Source: a virus
IMG/VR virus record: IMGVR_UViG_3300010334_006999
Location: 1-28,821 of that record
Strand: one strand, 5' to 3'
Length of the DNA stretch: 28,821 nucleotides
Positions 6,189-14,362 of the stretch are shown here, in pieces. Below the pieces are notes generated by a model. That model searched no databases. It worked only from the letters and a program-made list of their open reading frames with translations, and was not told the origin of the DNA. Numbering within the stretch: position 1 is the first letter of the stretch; each line of letters opens with the position of its first letter. A program made the position numbers and the translations under genes.

Positions 6189-6940
6189 TTATAAAAATAT
6201 AGTATTCTTACAGCTATACGTGTTGTCTGGCTCACATTATTAACTCCTGGAATTACCACTGTAAAGGTTAGATAATCATCACCTGCACCTGTTCCAGGAA
6301 AATAATTGAAATTAGCTACTGCAGGAGCATATGTACAAGCCTGAGCATAGCCTCCTGTTGTAGGTGCAAAAGGAGTTAAAATAAAATACGAAGCATAATT
6401 TACACTGTTTCCTATCAAACTACCAACACTGGTGCCATTTGATGTTTGTGGAAATCCACCCACATTAATACTGGATGATATTGTACCATTTGCAGGTATA
6501 TCAGCAATACCTGTATATTCATAAACCTTCTTAAACGCTTGAGAAGAGTTAGCAGAGAGTGTGCTGAATAAATTATAGAGTTGCGTATATTCTGGTGAAC
6601 CTGTTACGTAATCTGAGGATACAATAACACCATTTGTTGTTTTGAATATATTTTGATATGTATAATCTTTTGTTATTCCTAATTCATTACCACCATATAA
6701 AACAGAGGGCCTAAGAGTTGCAACGCGCATCTCCTCAAACACTGCATTATTTCCTGATATATTACCCACAACTGTTGCATCGCCAGCAGTATTAGTACGT
6801 ACAACATTAAAATTTTGAAATTGTATTGTCTGTGTACCATTCTGCGTTTCCAGTACAATTAAATCTGTGTCTGCAGCTACCTGTGTTTGCGGTAGATTGG
6901 CTATATTTACAGCGTTACTATTTGTTGAATTCGTTGCCAT
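6185..6940 (-). CDS. Tail-fibre-like virion structural protein (251 aa)
   Basis: The N-terminus has the repeat-like fibre motif NIANLPQTQVAADTDLIVLE, followed by GTQTIQFQNFNVV. This is the 'I..LP....l.d.D.lvv....gt..i.f.dF' pattern common at the start of phage fibre and baseplate-attached proteins. The remainder is Gly/Asn/Thr/Ser-rich and beta-like, ending in TTRIAVRILYFYN. There is no signal peptide or enzyme motif. An exact TATAAATA on the minus strand lies 6 nt before the ATG, consistent with late expression. It stands head to head with the glycan island. It could be a fibre, a fibre adaptor or a decoration protein. Confidence 0.65.
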   Translation of the reverse strand: MATNSTNSNAVNIANLPQTQVAADTDLIVLETQNGTQTIQFQNFNVVRTNTAGDATVVGNISGNNAVFEEMRVATLRPSVLYGGNELGITKDYTYQNIFKTTNGVIVSSDYVTGSPEYTQLYNLFSTLSANSSQAFKKVYEYTGIADIPANGTISSSINVGGFPQTSNGTSVGSLIGNSVNYASYFILTPFAPTTGGYAQACTYAPAVANFNYFPGTGAGDDYLTFTVVIPGVNNVSQTTRIAVRILYFYN

Positions 6941-6961
6941 TAATATTATTTATACTATAAT
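6934..6961 (+). promoter_or_regulatory. Sigma70-like promoter of the glycan island
   Basis: TTGCCA (6934-6939), a 16-nt spacer and TATAAT (6956-6961), then 12 nt to ATG 6974. It is the only promoter-like match I found for the 12-kb run of genes that follows. Its -35 overlaps the first codons of the divergent fibre-like gene. Confidence 0.45.
6947..6954 (-). promoter_or_regulatory. T4-type late promoter (exact TATAAATA) of the fibre-like gene
   Basis: On the minus strand TATAAATA lies 6 nt upstream of the ATG at 6940. It sits inside the spacer of the divergent glycan-island promoter, so the two polymerases would compete for the same DNA. Confidence 0.6.
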
Positions 6962-6973
6962 ATTGAGAATAAT

Positions 6974-7828
6974 ATGTATAAAATAGGTATAGGTATTATT
7001 ACATGCGATAGATTTAATTATCTCAGCAATTGCTTAGAAAGTCTTCCCAATATTGATGGGCCTATAGTTGTAGTAAATGATGGTAAACAAGATATACAAC
7101 CAAATATACAGAATCTTAAAAACTACAACAAAATACATCTTATTCAGCATAAAACTAATAAGGGGGTTGGAATAAGCAAAAATGATGCGCTCACATACCT
7201 CTTAAGTCAGGGGGTAGAGCATTTATTTTTACTAGAAGACGATATAGTGATTCTAGACAAAACTATTTTTGAAAAGTATATAGAAGCATCTAAGGTTTCT
7301 GGTATATTACATTTTAATTATGGCCCGGGAAGTCCATTCAACAGAAAACAAGATCCAAATATTTTCTACGATCTACATAACAGACACTTATGCGATCAAC
7401 ATTCTGAACCAAATCCCAAGAAAATAGTTGATTATGGTGAGAATGTAAAAATATCACTATTTGAACATACAGTTGCTATGTTTTCTTATTTTCATCGTAA
7501 AGTATTAGAAGAAGTTGGACTGCATGATGAACAATTCTATAACGCATGGGAGCATGTTGATCTTACATATAGAATTATTAAAGCAGGCTATCATCCACCT
7601 TTCTGGTGGTTTGCAGATATATATAACTCTCACAAATTCTTGACAGAAGCACCAGGTGCAATTGACAACAGTAGTATTGCTGGAAAAAAAGAGCAATGGG
7701 AAGAAAATGTATATGGGGGAAGAGAAAAATATAAAATTAAACATGGTCATTATCCCAACCAACCACCATTCTCCTCTGAACAGCAAGTTATTAGTATACT
7801 CAGAAAACTCAAAGATAAAACAAAATGA
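6974..7828 (+). CDS. GT2-type (GT-A fold) glycosyltransferase
   Basis: The first gene of the island encodes 284 aa. The N-terminal strand and loop GIGIITCDRFNYLSNCLESL, then VVVNDG (32-37), form the nucleotide-sugar site. FLLEDD (85-90) is the metal-binding DxD-like motif. WEHVDLTYRIIKAGYHPPFW (192-211) supplies the acidic catalytic region typical of family 2 enzymes. There are no membrane segments. The acceptor and donor cannot be inferred. The stop overlaps the next start as ATGA. The weak Asp pattern in the C-terminal part and the His-rich centre are otherwise unremarkable. Confidence 0.85.
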   Translation: MYKIGIGIITCDRFNYLSNCLESLPNIDGPIVVVNDGKQDIQPNIQNLKNYNKIHLIQHKTNKGVGISKNDALTYLLSQGVEHLFLLEDDIVILDKTIFEKYIEASKVSGILHFNYGPGSPFNRKQDPNIFYDLHNRHLCDQHSEPNPKKIVDYGENVKISLFEHTVAMFSYFHRKVLEEVGLHDEQFYNAWEHVDLTYRIIKAGYHPPFWWFADIYNSHKFLTEAPGAIDNSSIAGKKEQWEENVYGGREKYKIKHGHYPNQPPFSSEQQVISILRKLKDKTK

Positions 7829-8424
7829 AATCGATTTCTGTTTTTCTTACAACTATCGGCAAACCTACATTAATTAATATGCTTCGAAGCCTGGTTAATG
7901 AACTTGAGGCTGATGATTTTCTTTATTTAGCTATAGATGGCAAGGAATACTATAATGAAGCAAATAAACAAATTATGCAGTGTATTAATGACTTTAAGTG
8001 TAATATAACAATTTTTTATAATGAAAAAAATCTTGGTTACTGGGGACATGGCTGTAGAAATTTTTATCAAAAAAAATTAAAAGGCGACTTTATTCTGCAT
8101 GGTGATGATGATGATGTATACATAAAAGGGTCTTTTAAAAAGATAAGAGAAGCTATAGAAACTTCAGATAAGCAATCAATTATATTTTTTAGAATTATTG
8201 GTGATTATAGATATAATGATTTTGTGTGGAAAGATCCTTCTCTTAGACATGGAAATATTGGTACACCCTGCGGTTTAATTCCCAATATTCCTGATAATAT
8301 GGGTGTTTGGGAATGCAGTTATGGTGGTGATTTCTCTTTTTATTCTTCCTGTAAATTTAATCATATATTTTGTGAAGAAAAAATATATGTTGTCAATCCG
8401 CTAGGAACAAATTATCCCTTATGA
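7825..8424 (+). CDS. Short GT2-like glycosyltransferase (199 aa)
   Basis: The protein keeps only the nucleotide-binding half of a GT-A fold. SISVFLTTIGKPTLINMLRS opens it, LAIDGK (35-40) follows, and FILHGDDDDVYIKGSF (89-104) holds four consecutive Asp at the metal site. The C-terminal 80 residues are aromatic and Cys-containing (WECSYGGDFSFYSSCKFNHI) and do not match the canonical catalytic block. It starts by ATGA overlap with the upstream gene and ends by ATGA overlap with the next. Confidence 0.75.
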   Translation: MKSISVFLTTIGKPTLINMLRSLVNELEADDFLYLAIDGKEYYNEANKQIMQCINDFKCNITIFYNEKNLGYWGHGCRNFYQKKLKGDFILHGDDDDVYIKGSFKKIREAIETSDKQSIIFFRIIGDYRYNDFVWKDPSLRHGNIGTPCGLIPNIPDNMGVWECSYGGDFSFYSSCKFNHIFCEEKIYVVNPLGTNYPL

Positions 8425-9056
8425 CAGTAATAGTACTATCAAATACAAAAAATCCTCAATATTATTATATGCTTAAAGAGTGCATTGATTCTATTCATCT
8501 TTCAAAGTGTATTAAAAAAATAATTGTTATAGAGACAAATTGCAATTTAAAAAATAAACAAATTGATTTAAATGCAGAATTTTTATTTCCTTGCATCAAC
8601 TTCAACTACAACAAATTTTTAAATATTGCTCTTAAACATATTAGCAGTGAAGAAGATAAGCTAGCTATCTCTAATAATGACGTTATTTATGAATCTGGAT
8701 GCTTTGATAAACTTGACAAAGCACTTTCAATTTATGATTCTGTCAGCCCCACAACAAGAGAAATTAAAGCAAATGAACAGTTTACAGAGGGCTTTGATAT
8801 AGAAAAAATAGTTATGGGCTGGTGCATAGCTATGAACAAATATGTCCAAAAACAAATAGGCTTATTTGATGAGAAATTTTCTTTTTGGTATCAAGATAAT
8901 GATTATGCCAATACTCTTAAAAAACTAAATCTTAAACATGCAAGAGTAAACAACGCCTATGCCCTGCATAAATACCAGCAGAGTCATAAATTATTAGAAA
9001 ATAGCTACGCATATACACATGGGTTGTCTGAGTTGTTTAATGAAAAATGGAGGTAA
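8421..9056 (+). CDS. GT2-type glycosyltransferase (211 aa)
   Basis: The GT-A pattern is readable. MTVIVLSNTKNPQYYYMLKE is the first beta-alpha unit and IIVIETN (34-40) the second. FNYNKFLNIAL marks the sugar-donor loop and LAISNNDVIY (81-90) the metal-binding motif. IGLFDEKFSFWYQDNDYANT (146-165) resembles the 'gfFDe.ff.y.eD.Dl..r' catalytic block of family 2 enzymes. There is no membrane anchor. It overlaps its upstream neighbour by 4 nt. Confidence 0.85.
   Translation: MTVIVLSNTKNPQYYYMLKECIDSIHLSKCIKKIIVIETNCNLKNKQIDLNAEFLFPCINFNYNKFLNIALKHISSEEDKLAISNNDVIYESGCFDKLDKALSIYDSVSPTTREIKANEQFTEGFDIEKIVMGWCIAMNKYVQKQIGLFDEKFSFWYQDNDYANTLKKLNLKHARVNNAYALHKYQQSHKLLENSYAYTHGLSELFNEKWR
9049..9054 (+). 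promoter_or_regulatory. Shine-Dalgarno GGAGGT deciding the start of the 9065 gene
   Basis: GGAGGT lies over the last codons of the upstream glycosyltransferase gene, 10 nt before ATG 9065. It is the best Shine-Dalgarno sequence seen in the window, where most genes have none. Confidence 0.5.
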
Positions 9057-9064
9057 ATAATCCC

Positions 9065-9652
9065 ATGATAGATAATAATAAAGCAACACAAGAATGTAAT
9101 ATTAATAAATGGAATGGTTACTATGTAAATTTACCTGATGATCCCTCTGCATTTCTTTATGGTGATACTGCTACATATGAAAAAGCTGCTCAATTTTTAC
9201 TTGATTGTAAGACAGTAGAAGACTGGGGATGTGGAGGTGGCGGGTTTTTAAGATTTAGAAAAGATGCTATAGGGGTAGATGGAAGCAATACTAAATTTGC
9301 TATTAAAAAATTTATTGATCTTAAGACGTATAGCTCTGATTGTGACGGCATACATATGAGACATGTTCTCGAGCATAATTATGCATGGAAGAATATTCTC
9401 AAAAATGCTTTAAATAGCGCAAAAGAAAAACTAGTTATAACATTCTTTATACCTGTAAACGATAAAGGCGAAACTGTTGAGATTTCACATAATAAATCAC
9501 TAGGTGTTGATGTACCTGACTTATCAATATCTGAAGAAGAATTTCTCAACATTCTAAAAGAACATGAACCTAGAATATCAAAAGTTGAAACACTAACACT
9601 TTCAACCAACACGCAATATGGTAAAGAACAAATATTCTACATAACAAAATAA
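9065..9652 (+). CDS. Class I SAM-dependent methyltransferase
   Basis: ATG 9065 is preferred over an in-frame ATG at 9047 because GGAGGT precedes it by 10 nt. The 195-aa protein has motif I VEDWGCGGGGFLRF (51-64), a motif II-like AIGVDGSN (68-75), and HMRHVLEHNYAWKNIL (97-112), the 'h.leH.....l' block of small-molecule methyltransferases. KLVITFFIPV supplies the next core strand. Placed within glycosyltransferases, it most likely methylates a sugar or a sugar-bearing intermediate; the acceptor is unknown. Confidence 0.78.
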   Translation: MIDNNKATQECNINKWNGYYVNLPDDPSAFLYGDTATYEKAAQFLLDCKTVEDWGCGGGGFLRFRKDAIGVDGSNTKFAIKKFIDLKTYSSDCDGIHMRHVLEHNYAWKNILKNALNSAKEKLVITFFIPVNDKGETVEISHNKSLGVDVPDLSISEEEFLNILKEHEPRISKVETLTLSTNTQYGKEQIFYITK

Positions 9653-9669
9653 TACTTCTAGCTCCACCT

Positions 9670-10320
9670 ATGACACGTACAGAAAAATATAATTTTAAAA
9701 TACAAAAAAATCAACATAAAATTGATGTACTAACAACATGGGAAGATTCAAGCGAGAAGGATACAATAGACCTATTTGAAGCTTGTTGCTTAAATTTAAA
9801 AAACAGAAATTACAATCAATATTCAATGGTTGAGCTTGGTTCTAATTGGTGTTATTATTCTTTGCTCTTTAAACATATCTTAGGAAAAGAAAAAACACTT
9901 AATATTATGGTTGAACCCATAGAAGATAGTCTTCAACTTGGCAAAGATCATTTTACACTTAATAATTGTGAAGGTGTCTTCTATAAGAGGGGTATTACTG
10001 ATACAATGGAATACTACGGTAAACAGATAAAACTCGATGTCATATCTCTCGATGAAATTTTAGAACAAAATATGCTAGCATGTATTGATATTCTACATGC
10101 AGATGTAGATAGTTGTGAAGTTGCTTTAATAGATAAAAATATAGAATTTTTTAAGGAAGGTAAAGCAAGAAATATTTTTATTCTTACACATGGCGACTAT
10201 TATACAAATACATGCAAAGAGTATTTTAAACAATTTCCATATAAACTAGTTGCAGAATATCCTTATGGTACACAATGCGGCGATGGATTATTAGTATATA
10301 AGCTGTCAATAGATAATTAA
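9670..10320 (+). CDS. FkbM-type SAM methyltransferase
   Basis: This is a 216-aa FkbM-like protein. MVELGSNWCYYSLLFK (53-68) is the SAM-binding motif I and IMVEPIEDSLQLGKDHFTLN (79-98) is the acidic-loop motif. LDVISLDEILEQ followed by CIDILHADVDSCEVAL is the signature FkbM core. FkbM enzymes methylate hydroxyls on sugars and polyketides and are frequent in surface-glycan loci. The start is 17 nt after the upstream stop with no Shine-Dalgarno. Together with the preceding methyltransferase it suggests O-methylated sugars in the product. Confidence 0.78.
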   Translation: MTRTEKYNFKIQKNQHKIDVLTTWEDSSEKDTIDLFEACCLNLKNRNYNQYSMVELGSNWCYYSLLFKHILGKEKTLNIMVEPIEDSLQLGKDHFTLNNCEGVFYKRGITDTMEYYGKQIKLDVISLDEILEQNMLACIDILHADVDSCEVALIDKNIEFFKEGKARNIFILTHGDYYTNTCKEYFKQFPYKLVAEYPYGTQCGDGLLVYKLSIDN

Positions 10321-10321
10321 A

Positions 10322-11056
10322 ATGAAAATTGCGTTAATGTGCCCCACGAGAAACAGGCTTAATAAGCTACTTACACTTATTTCAAGCTTGACTACTACTA
10401 TAAAAAGTAAAGATGTATATCTTGTTTTAGGTGTTGATGAAGATGACCCTGCAGGAAAATATTATTCCTACTTGAGTAATAACATTCCTTTTATAAAGAC
10501 AGTTGTATTTAAGAATGAAGGTAAATTTCTTGGGTTATCTACCATGTGGAATGATATGGCTAAACAAATAGATTCAGATATTTACGCTATGATAGGTGAT
10601 GATATGATGTTCATGACGCAAGATTGGGATGAGCAAATTATTAAAGAATTTGAAAACGGGCCAAAAGATAAAATCATGATGCTGCACTGTAATGATGGCA
10701 TGAGAGGTCCAGGTAACAAGTATGCCGGAGTACCTCCTCTTTGTGTTAATTTCTTTGTGCATAAAAATTATATAAATGCAGCTGGTTACTTTGTTGAACC
10801 CTACATGGAGAACACACACCATGATACATGGCCTCAAATTATTTTTGATAGATTACAGAGAACAATCTATAGGCATGATATATTAATCAAACATTTACAT
10901 TATAGCGAAACTACAGGTAAGATGGATAGTATTAGTAACAATCTTGAAGCATTAAGAACTAATATTTGGAATAATAATGACTGGGTTCAAAGATATAAAA
11001 ACGAAATGGACGAAGAATATACAAAACTAAAAACTTATATAGAAAATTTTAAATGA
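10322..11056 (+). CDS. GT-A glycosyltransferase-like protein (244 aa)
   Basis: MKIALMCPTRNRLNKLLTLI starts with the PTRNR loop of family 2 enzymes. VYLVLGVDEDDP (32-43) is next, and DIYAMIGDDMMFMTQDWDEQ (86-105) carries the GDDMMF metal-binding motif. PLCVNFFVHKNYINAAGYF corresponds to the acceptor-side block 'G....v.r......GlF'. The closing segment HHDTWPQIIFDRL has the expected acidic residue. It starts 1 nt after the FkbM gene's stop and overlaps the next start as ATGA. Confidence 0.82.
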   Translation: MKIALMCPTRNRLNKLLTLISSLTTTIKSKDVYLVLGVDEDDPAGKYYSYLSNNIPFIKTVVFKNEGKFLGLSTMWNDMAKQIDSDIYAMIGDDMMFMTQDWDEQIIKEFENGPKDKIMMLHCNDGMRGPGNKYAGVPPLCVNFFVHKNYINAAGYFVEPYMENTHHDTWPQIIFDRLQRTIYRHDILIKHLHYSETTGKMDSISNNLEALRTNIWNNNDWVQRYKNEMDEEYTKLKTYIENFK

Positions 11057-11709
11057 AAATATATACACACTATAGTGATAGTCATAAGAGTATGTATGAT
11101 AATTTTAAGTATACTTTGAGAAACATATATTCCAAAGAACAAGCAGCAATTAGAGTTTTATACCATCCGCAAACAACAAGACATGGAGCCTTCATGACTC
11201 AGGGGTGGCTAGATTCAATGGAATATAAGCTCAATTTAATACTGGATGCAATAAATGAAAATAAAGGTAGTTGGTTTGTTTTTGCAGATTGTGATGTACA
11301 ATTTTTTAAACCTTTTCTTAAAGATCTTGAGAGCAATCTTCAGAATGCAGATATTGTGTGTCAGGAGGATAGAGGAAGTTTATGTGCAGGTTTTTTTGCG
11401 TGTCAAGGCAATCTAAAAGCTATTAATCTTTTTGAATCAATAAAAAGGAATTTTAGACACCTAGTAAACGATCAAGTAGCACTAAATGAGCTTAAGCATC
11501 TTGCTACTTGTAAAATATTAAATAACAAAAAATATTATACTATAGGAAATTTTTTTAATAATAATGATGGTACATATAATTGGGATAATAATACTAACAT
11601 TATTCCTCCTAAAGAAATGCTTATTCATCATGCCAATTATGTAGTTGGTGTAGAGAATAAGCAAAAACTTCTTAAGATGGTTAAACATAACTATGAAAAT
11701 TTGGTTTGA
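11053..11709 (+). CDS. Putative nucleotide-diphospho-sugar transferase (GT77-like)
   Basis: This 218-aa GT-A-like protein has FVFADCDVQFFKPF (75-88), the DxD motif followed by a hydrophobic strand as in the nucleotide-diphospho-sugar transferase family (PF03407). DRGSLCAGFFACQGN and NDQVALNELKH follow in the order expected for that family ('..aGf...r.......lNDQ..lN..'). The C-terminal HHANYVVG supplies a His-rich end. Substrates are unknown. The 3' end overlaps the next gene by 17 nt. Confidence 0.75.
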   Translation: MKIYTHYSDSHKSMYDNFKYTLRNIYSKEQAAIRVLYHPQTTRHGAFMTQGWLDSMEYKLNLILDAINENKGSWFVFADCDVQFFKPFLKDLESNLQNADIVCQEDRGSLCAGFFACQGNLKAINLFESIKRNFRHLVNDQVALNELKHLATCKILNNKKYYTIGNFFNNNDGTYNWDNNTNIIPPKEMLIHHANYVVGVENKQKLLKMVKHNYENLV

Positions 11710-12598
11710 TAAAAATAAAATTAATTTTAAAAAATTTACTTCAGAGCAATTTTTACTTCTGCCTTTTTTTAAGGAAGAAGTAATTAATAATGATAATGAT
11801 TTTAAAGATAATAAATGGAGAGAGTCTATTAACAGACTTATAAGCTTTACTTCTAAAGAGGAATGTGATGTTTTTTTATTTCCTGAAAAGCTGAATAAAG
11901 GCATACAAGAGTACATAATTGAAGCAAAAAAGTACAATAAAAAAGTAATAGCATTTTTTAATGATGACTATGATAAGCCCTCTTGCCTGGATAGTAATGT
12001 TATTCTATATAGAACTTCTCTTTTTAAATCAAAACAAAAAAATAATGAATACGCAATGCCAGCGTGGAGCCAAGATTTTTCAGAAGCAATACCCCTCAAG
12101 TCAAGATTAAAAAAAGATATTCCTACAGTCAGCTTCTGCGGTTTTTTTTCAAACCCTATAAGAAGCGAGAGCATTAAAATTCTGAATAAAAATAAAAATA
12201 TAGAAACAAATTTTATTATTAGAAATGCTTTTTGGGGTGGATCACCTCATAATACTTCCATAAGAAATGAATATATTAATAGTATAGTGAATTCTGATCT
12301 TGTATTATGTGCAAGAGGGGCTGGTAATTTTTCCTACAGGCTTTATGAAACTCTATCGTGTGGCAGGATTCCCGTCTTTATAGATACTGATTGTGTTTTG
12401 CCCTGTGAAGATAAAATAGACTGGAAAAATCTTTGTATTTTTGTTACAAATATCAACGATCTTAATATGTGTATTAATAATTTTTGGCAAAATACAACAC
12501 CAAGTGAATATATAGATAAACAAATTCACGCAAGGCAAACATATGAAGCATTCTTGTCTCCTAATGGATTTGCTAAATATGTAAGCTATAATATCTAA
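11693..12598 (+). CDS. Exostosin (GT47)-like glycosyltransferase, paralogue 1
   Basis: The N-terminal half is a Rossmann-like domain with CDVFLFPEKL (58-67) and KKVIAFFNDD (83-92). The C-terminal half has the GT47/exostosin signature: NSDLVLCARGAGNFSYRLYE (200-219), then GRIPVFIDTDCVLPCED (224-240), which form the donor-binding motif. Exostosin-family enzymes transfer uronic acids, galactose or xylose in eukaryotes and bacteria; the donor here is unknown. The same motif set recurs in the genes at 12599, 13472 and 16670, so it belongs to a local paralogue group. There is no membrane anchor, unlike eukaryotic exostosins. Confidence 0.8.
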   Translation: MKIWFDKNKINFKKFTSEQFLLLPFFKEEVINNDNDFKDNKWRESINRLISFTSKEECDVFLFPEKLNKGIQEYIIEAKKYNKKVIAFFNDDYDKPSCLDSNVILYRTSLFKSKQKNNEYAMPAWSQDFSEAIPLKSRLKKDIPTVSFCGFFSNPIRSESIKILNKNKNIETNFIIRNAFWGGSPHNTSIRNEYINSIVNSDLVLCARGAGNFSYRLYETLSCGRIPVFIDTDCVLPCEDKIDWKNLCIFVTNINDLNMCINNFWQNTTPSEYIDKQIHARQTYEAFLSPNGFAKYVSYNI

Positions 12599-13468
12599 AT
12601 GGTTGTATCGTTTTTTGAAGACATTTTCCAGTATGAAAAATTTCCTGTAGAATATGAATGCTTTAAGCAATTAAAAAACTGCAATGATTTAAATTATGTT
12701 GCTGTACCATGGACACAAATATTAAACAGTCATTGGCTTGATTATCCAAATAAGCAGCCTGTGGAATATTATTATAGAGCATTAAGCAAATATAAAATAC
12801 AACAAGAGAATAATTTTACTGTTTGTCAACACGATAGCTATATGATGCTCAAACTTTACTTTAAGCATCTTAATATAACAAAAGTCTTTTCCCCATTACA
12901 CGAGAGCAGCAATAATATCCCGGGTGTTAATATCTTACCCATACCATTCACAAGTTCTTTTAATTTTAAACAAGTCAAGAAAGATATACACTTCTCTTTT
13001 ATTGGCACATACACCTCTCATCCTATACGTATGCATATGAGATCCAGAATATGTGGTCCTAATATTGTTTACAGAGACAGCTATCATGTTGACTCAAATG
13101 TTATTATTAGTAGTAAAAACACAAAACTAGCAGAAGAAAAAGAATATCAGGACACTCTACAGCGTAGTCGCTTTTCTCTTTGTCCGCGAGGCAGTTCTGC
13201 ATCTTCAGTAAGATTTTGGGAGAGTATACACGCACAAGCTATACCTATTTTAATTTCAGATGACTGGGTATTGCCTGAATGGGATTGGAAGAATACAGTT
13301 GTTAGTATAAAGGAGAACGATTTTAATAAAATGAAATATAGTGATATACAAGCCCTTCTTAATAGCATATCCAATGAAGAAGAAAATAAAATGAGACAAA
13401 ACTGTGTAAAAGCATATGAAAAATTTAATACAACTAATTTTGCAAACTACATAAGAGCATGCTTATAA
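12599..13468 (+). CDS. Exostosin (GT47)-like glycosyltransferase, paralogue 2
   Basis: This 289-aa protein has RSRFSLCPRGSSASSVRFWE (189-208), followed by HAQAIPILISDDWVLPEWDW (211-230). That is the classic GT47 core 'R..F.lCprG....s.R.wEai..g.iPVii.d...lP'. The N-terminal part has VCQHDSYMMLKLY and HFSFIGTYTSHPIRMHMRSR, the family's 'FfG......R'. It starts directly after the upstream stop with no gap. Of the four paralogues this is the closest by eye to canonical bacterial exostosin-like proteins. Confidence 0.85.
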   Translation: MVVSFFEDIFQYEKFPVEYECFKQLKNCNDLNYVAVPWTQILNSHWLDYPNKQPVEYYYRALSKYKIQQENNFTVCQHDSYMMLKLYFKHLNITKVFSPLHESSNNIPGVNILPIPFTSSFNFKQVKKDIHFSFIGTYTSHPIRMHMRSRICGPNIVYRDSYHVDSNVIISSKNTKLAEEKEYQDTLQRSRFSLCPRGSSASSVRFWESIHAQAIPILISDDWVLPEWDWKNTVVSIKENDFNKMKYSDIQALLNSISNEEENKMRQNCVKAYEKFNTTNFANYIRACL

Positions 13469-13471
13469 AAT

Positions 13472-14362
13472 ATGAATGTTTATTATGAAAATACCTTCCT
13501 AAAAGGTTCAGACATAACAGAGTGTTTTAAAAAAGTATATAAATTAGCATCTCCTGAGAATTGCGACTATTTCTTATGTACTTCTATTGATAACAAGATT
13601 CATAGTGTTAAAGATGCTCTAAAGACATTTGTTCTTAAAGCGAAAGCAAATAGTAAAAAAGTCATCTTTTTAGGTCAAGGGGATATTGAAGAAGGTTACA
13701 TACCTGAAACAATAGGCTATAACTTTAAGAACAATTTATATAAAACCAAAAAATTTAAAAATGAATTCTCTCTTACATCGCTATCGGAAGAAAGAGTACC
13801 CGACAAAAAATTTATACCGTATATTGGTGAATGTTCTGTGGGGTTTTGCGGCGCAAGTGATAGATTTAATAGAGAACAATATTTAATGAATCTTAAGAAC
13901 TCTTATGTTAAGACAAACTTTATTATTAAAAATGGGCCCAAATGGGGCACGTCTTCCCACGCAGAATGCTTAGATGAAAATATTACAAAACAAATTCAAG
14001 AAGAGTCAATAGAAATCTTTTATAAAAATATGACTGAAAATTTATTCACTCTGTGTGTAAGAGGTTGGGGTAATTATAGCTACCGCTTTTGTCAAACTAT
14101 TTGTATGGGCAGAATACCCATTCTTGTAGATACAGATTGTGTTCTTCCTTTTGAAGAAACCTTTAATTATGACAAGTATATTGTTAGAGTTAAACCTGAT
14201 CAGAATATTGTTGAAGCTGTTAACAGGTTTTATAACACCAATAAAGAAAGCTTAATTAATATACAAGAACAACTCTATACATTTGGTAATGAATATCTTA
14301 CCCCAGTAGGCTTCCTGCAAAATCTACATAAATTAATAAAGAAATATGAGTGTAGTAATTAA
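13472..14362 (+). CDS. Exostosin (GT47)-like glycosyltransferase, paralogue 3
   Basis: This 296-aa protein is most like paralogue 1. LFTLCVRGWGNYSYRFCQTI (191-210), then MGRIPILVDTDCVLPFEE (212-229), repeats that gene's motif nearly residue for residue. The middle segments VKTNFIIKNGPKWGTSSHAE and ETNFIIRNAFWGGSPHNTS (paralogue 1) also align, indicating duplication. The 3' end overlaps the next gene by 17 nt, the same overlap length as paralogue 1 has with its upstream gene. Confidence 0.8.
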   Translation: MNVYYENTFLKGSDITECFKKVYKLASPENCDYFLCTSIDNKIHSVKDALKTFVLKAKANSKKVIFLGQGDIEEGYIPETIGYNFKNNLYKTKKFKNEFSLTSLSEERVPDKKFIPYIGECSVGFCGASDRFNREQYLMNLKNSYVKTNFIIKNGPKWGTSSHAECLDENITKQIQEESIEIFYKNMTENLFTLCVRGWGNYSYRFCQTICMGRIPILVDTDCVLPFEETFNYDKYIVRVKPDQNIVEAVNRFYNTNKESLINIQEQLYTFGNEYLTPVGFLQNLHKLIKKYECSN

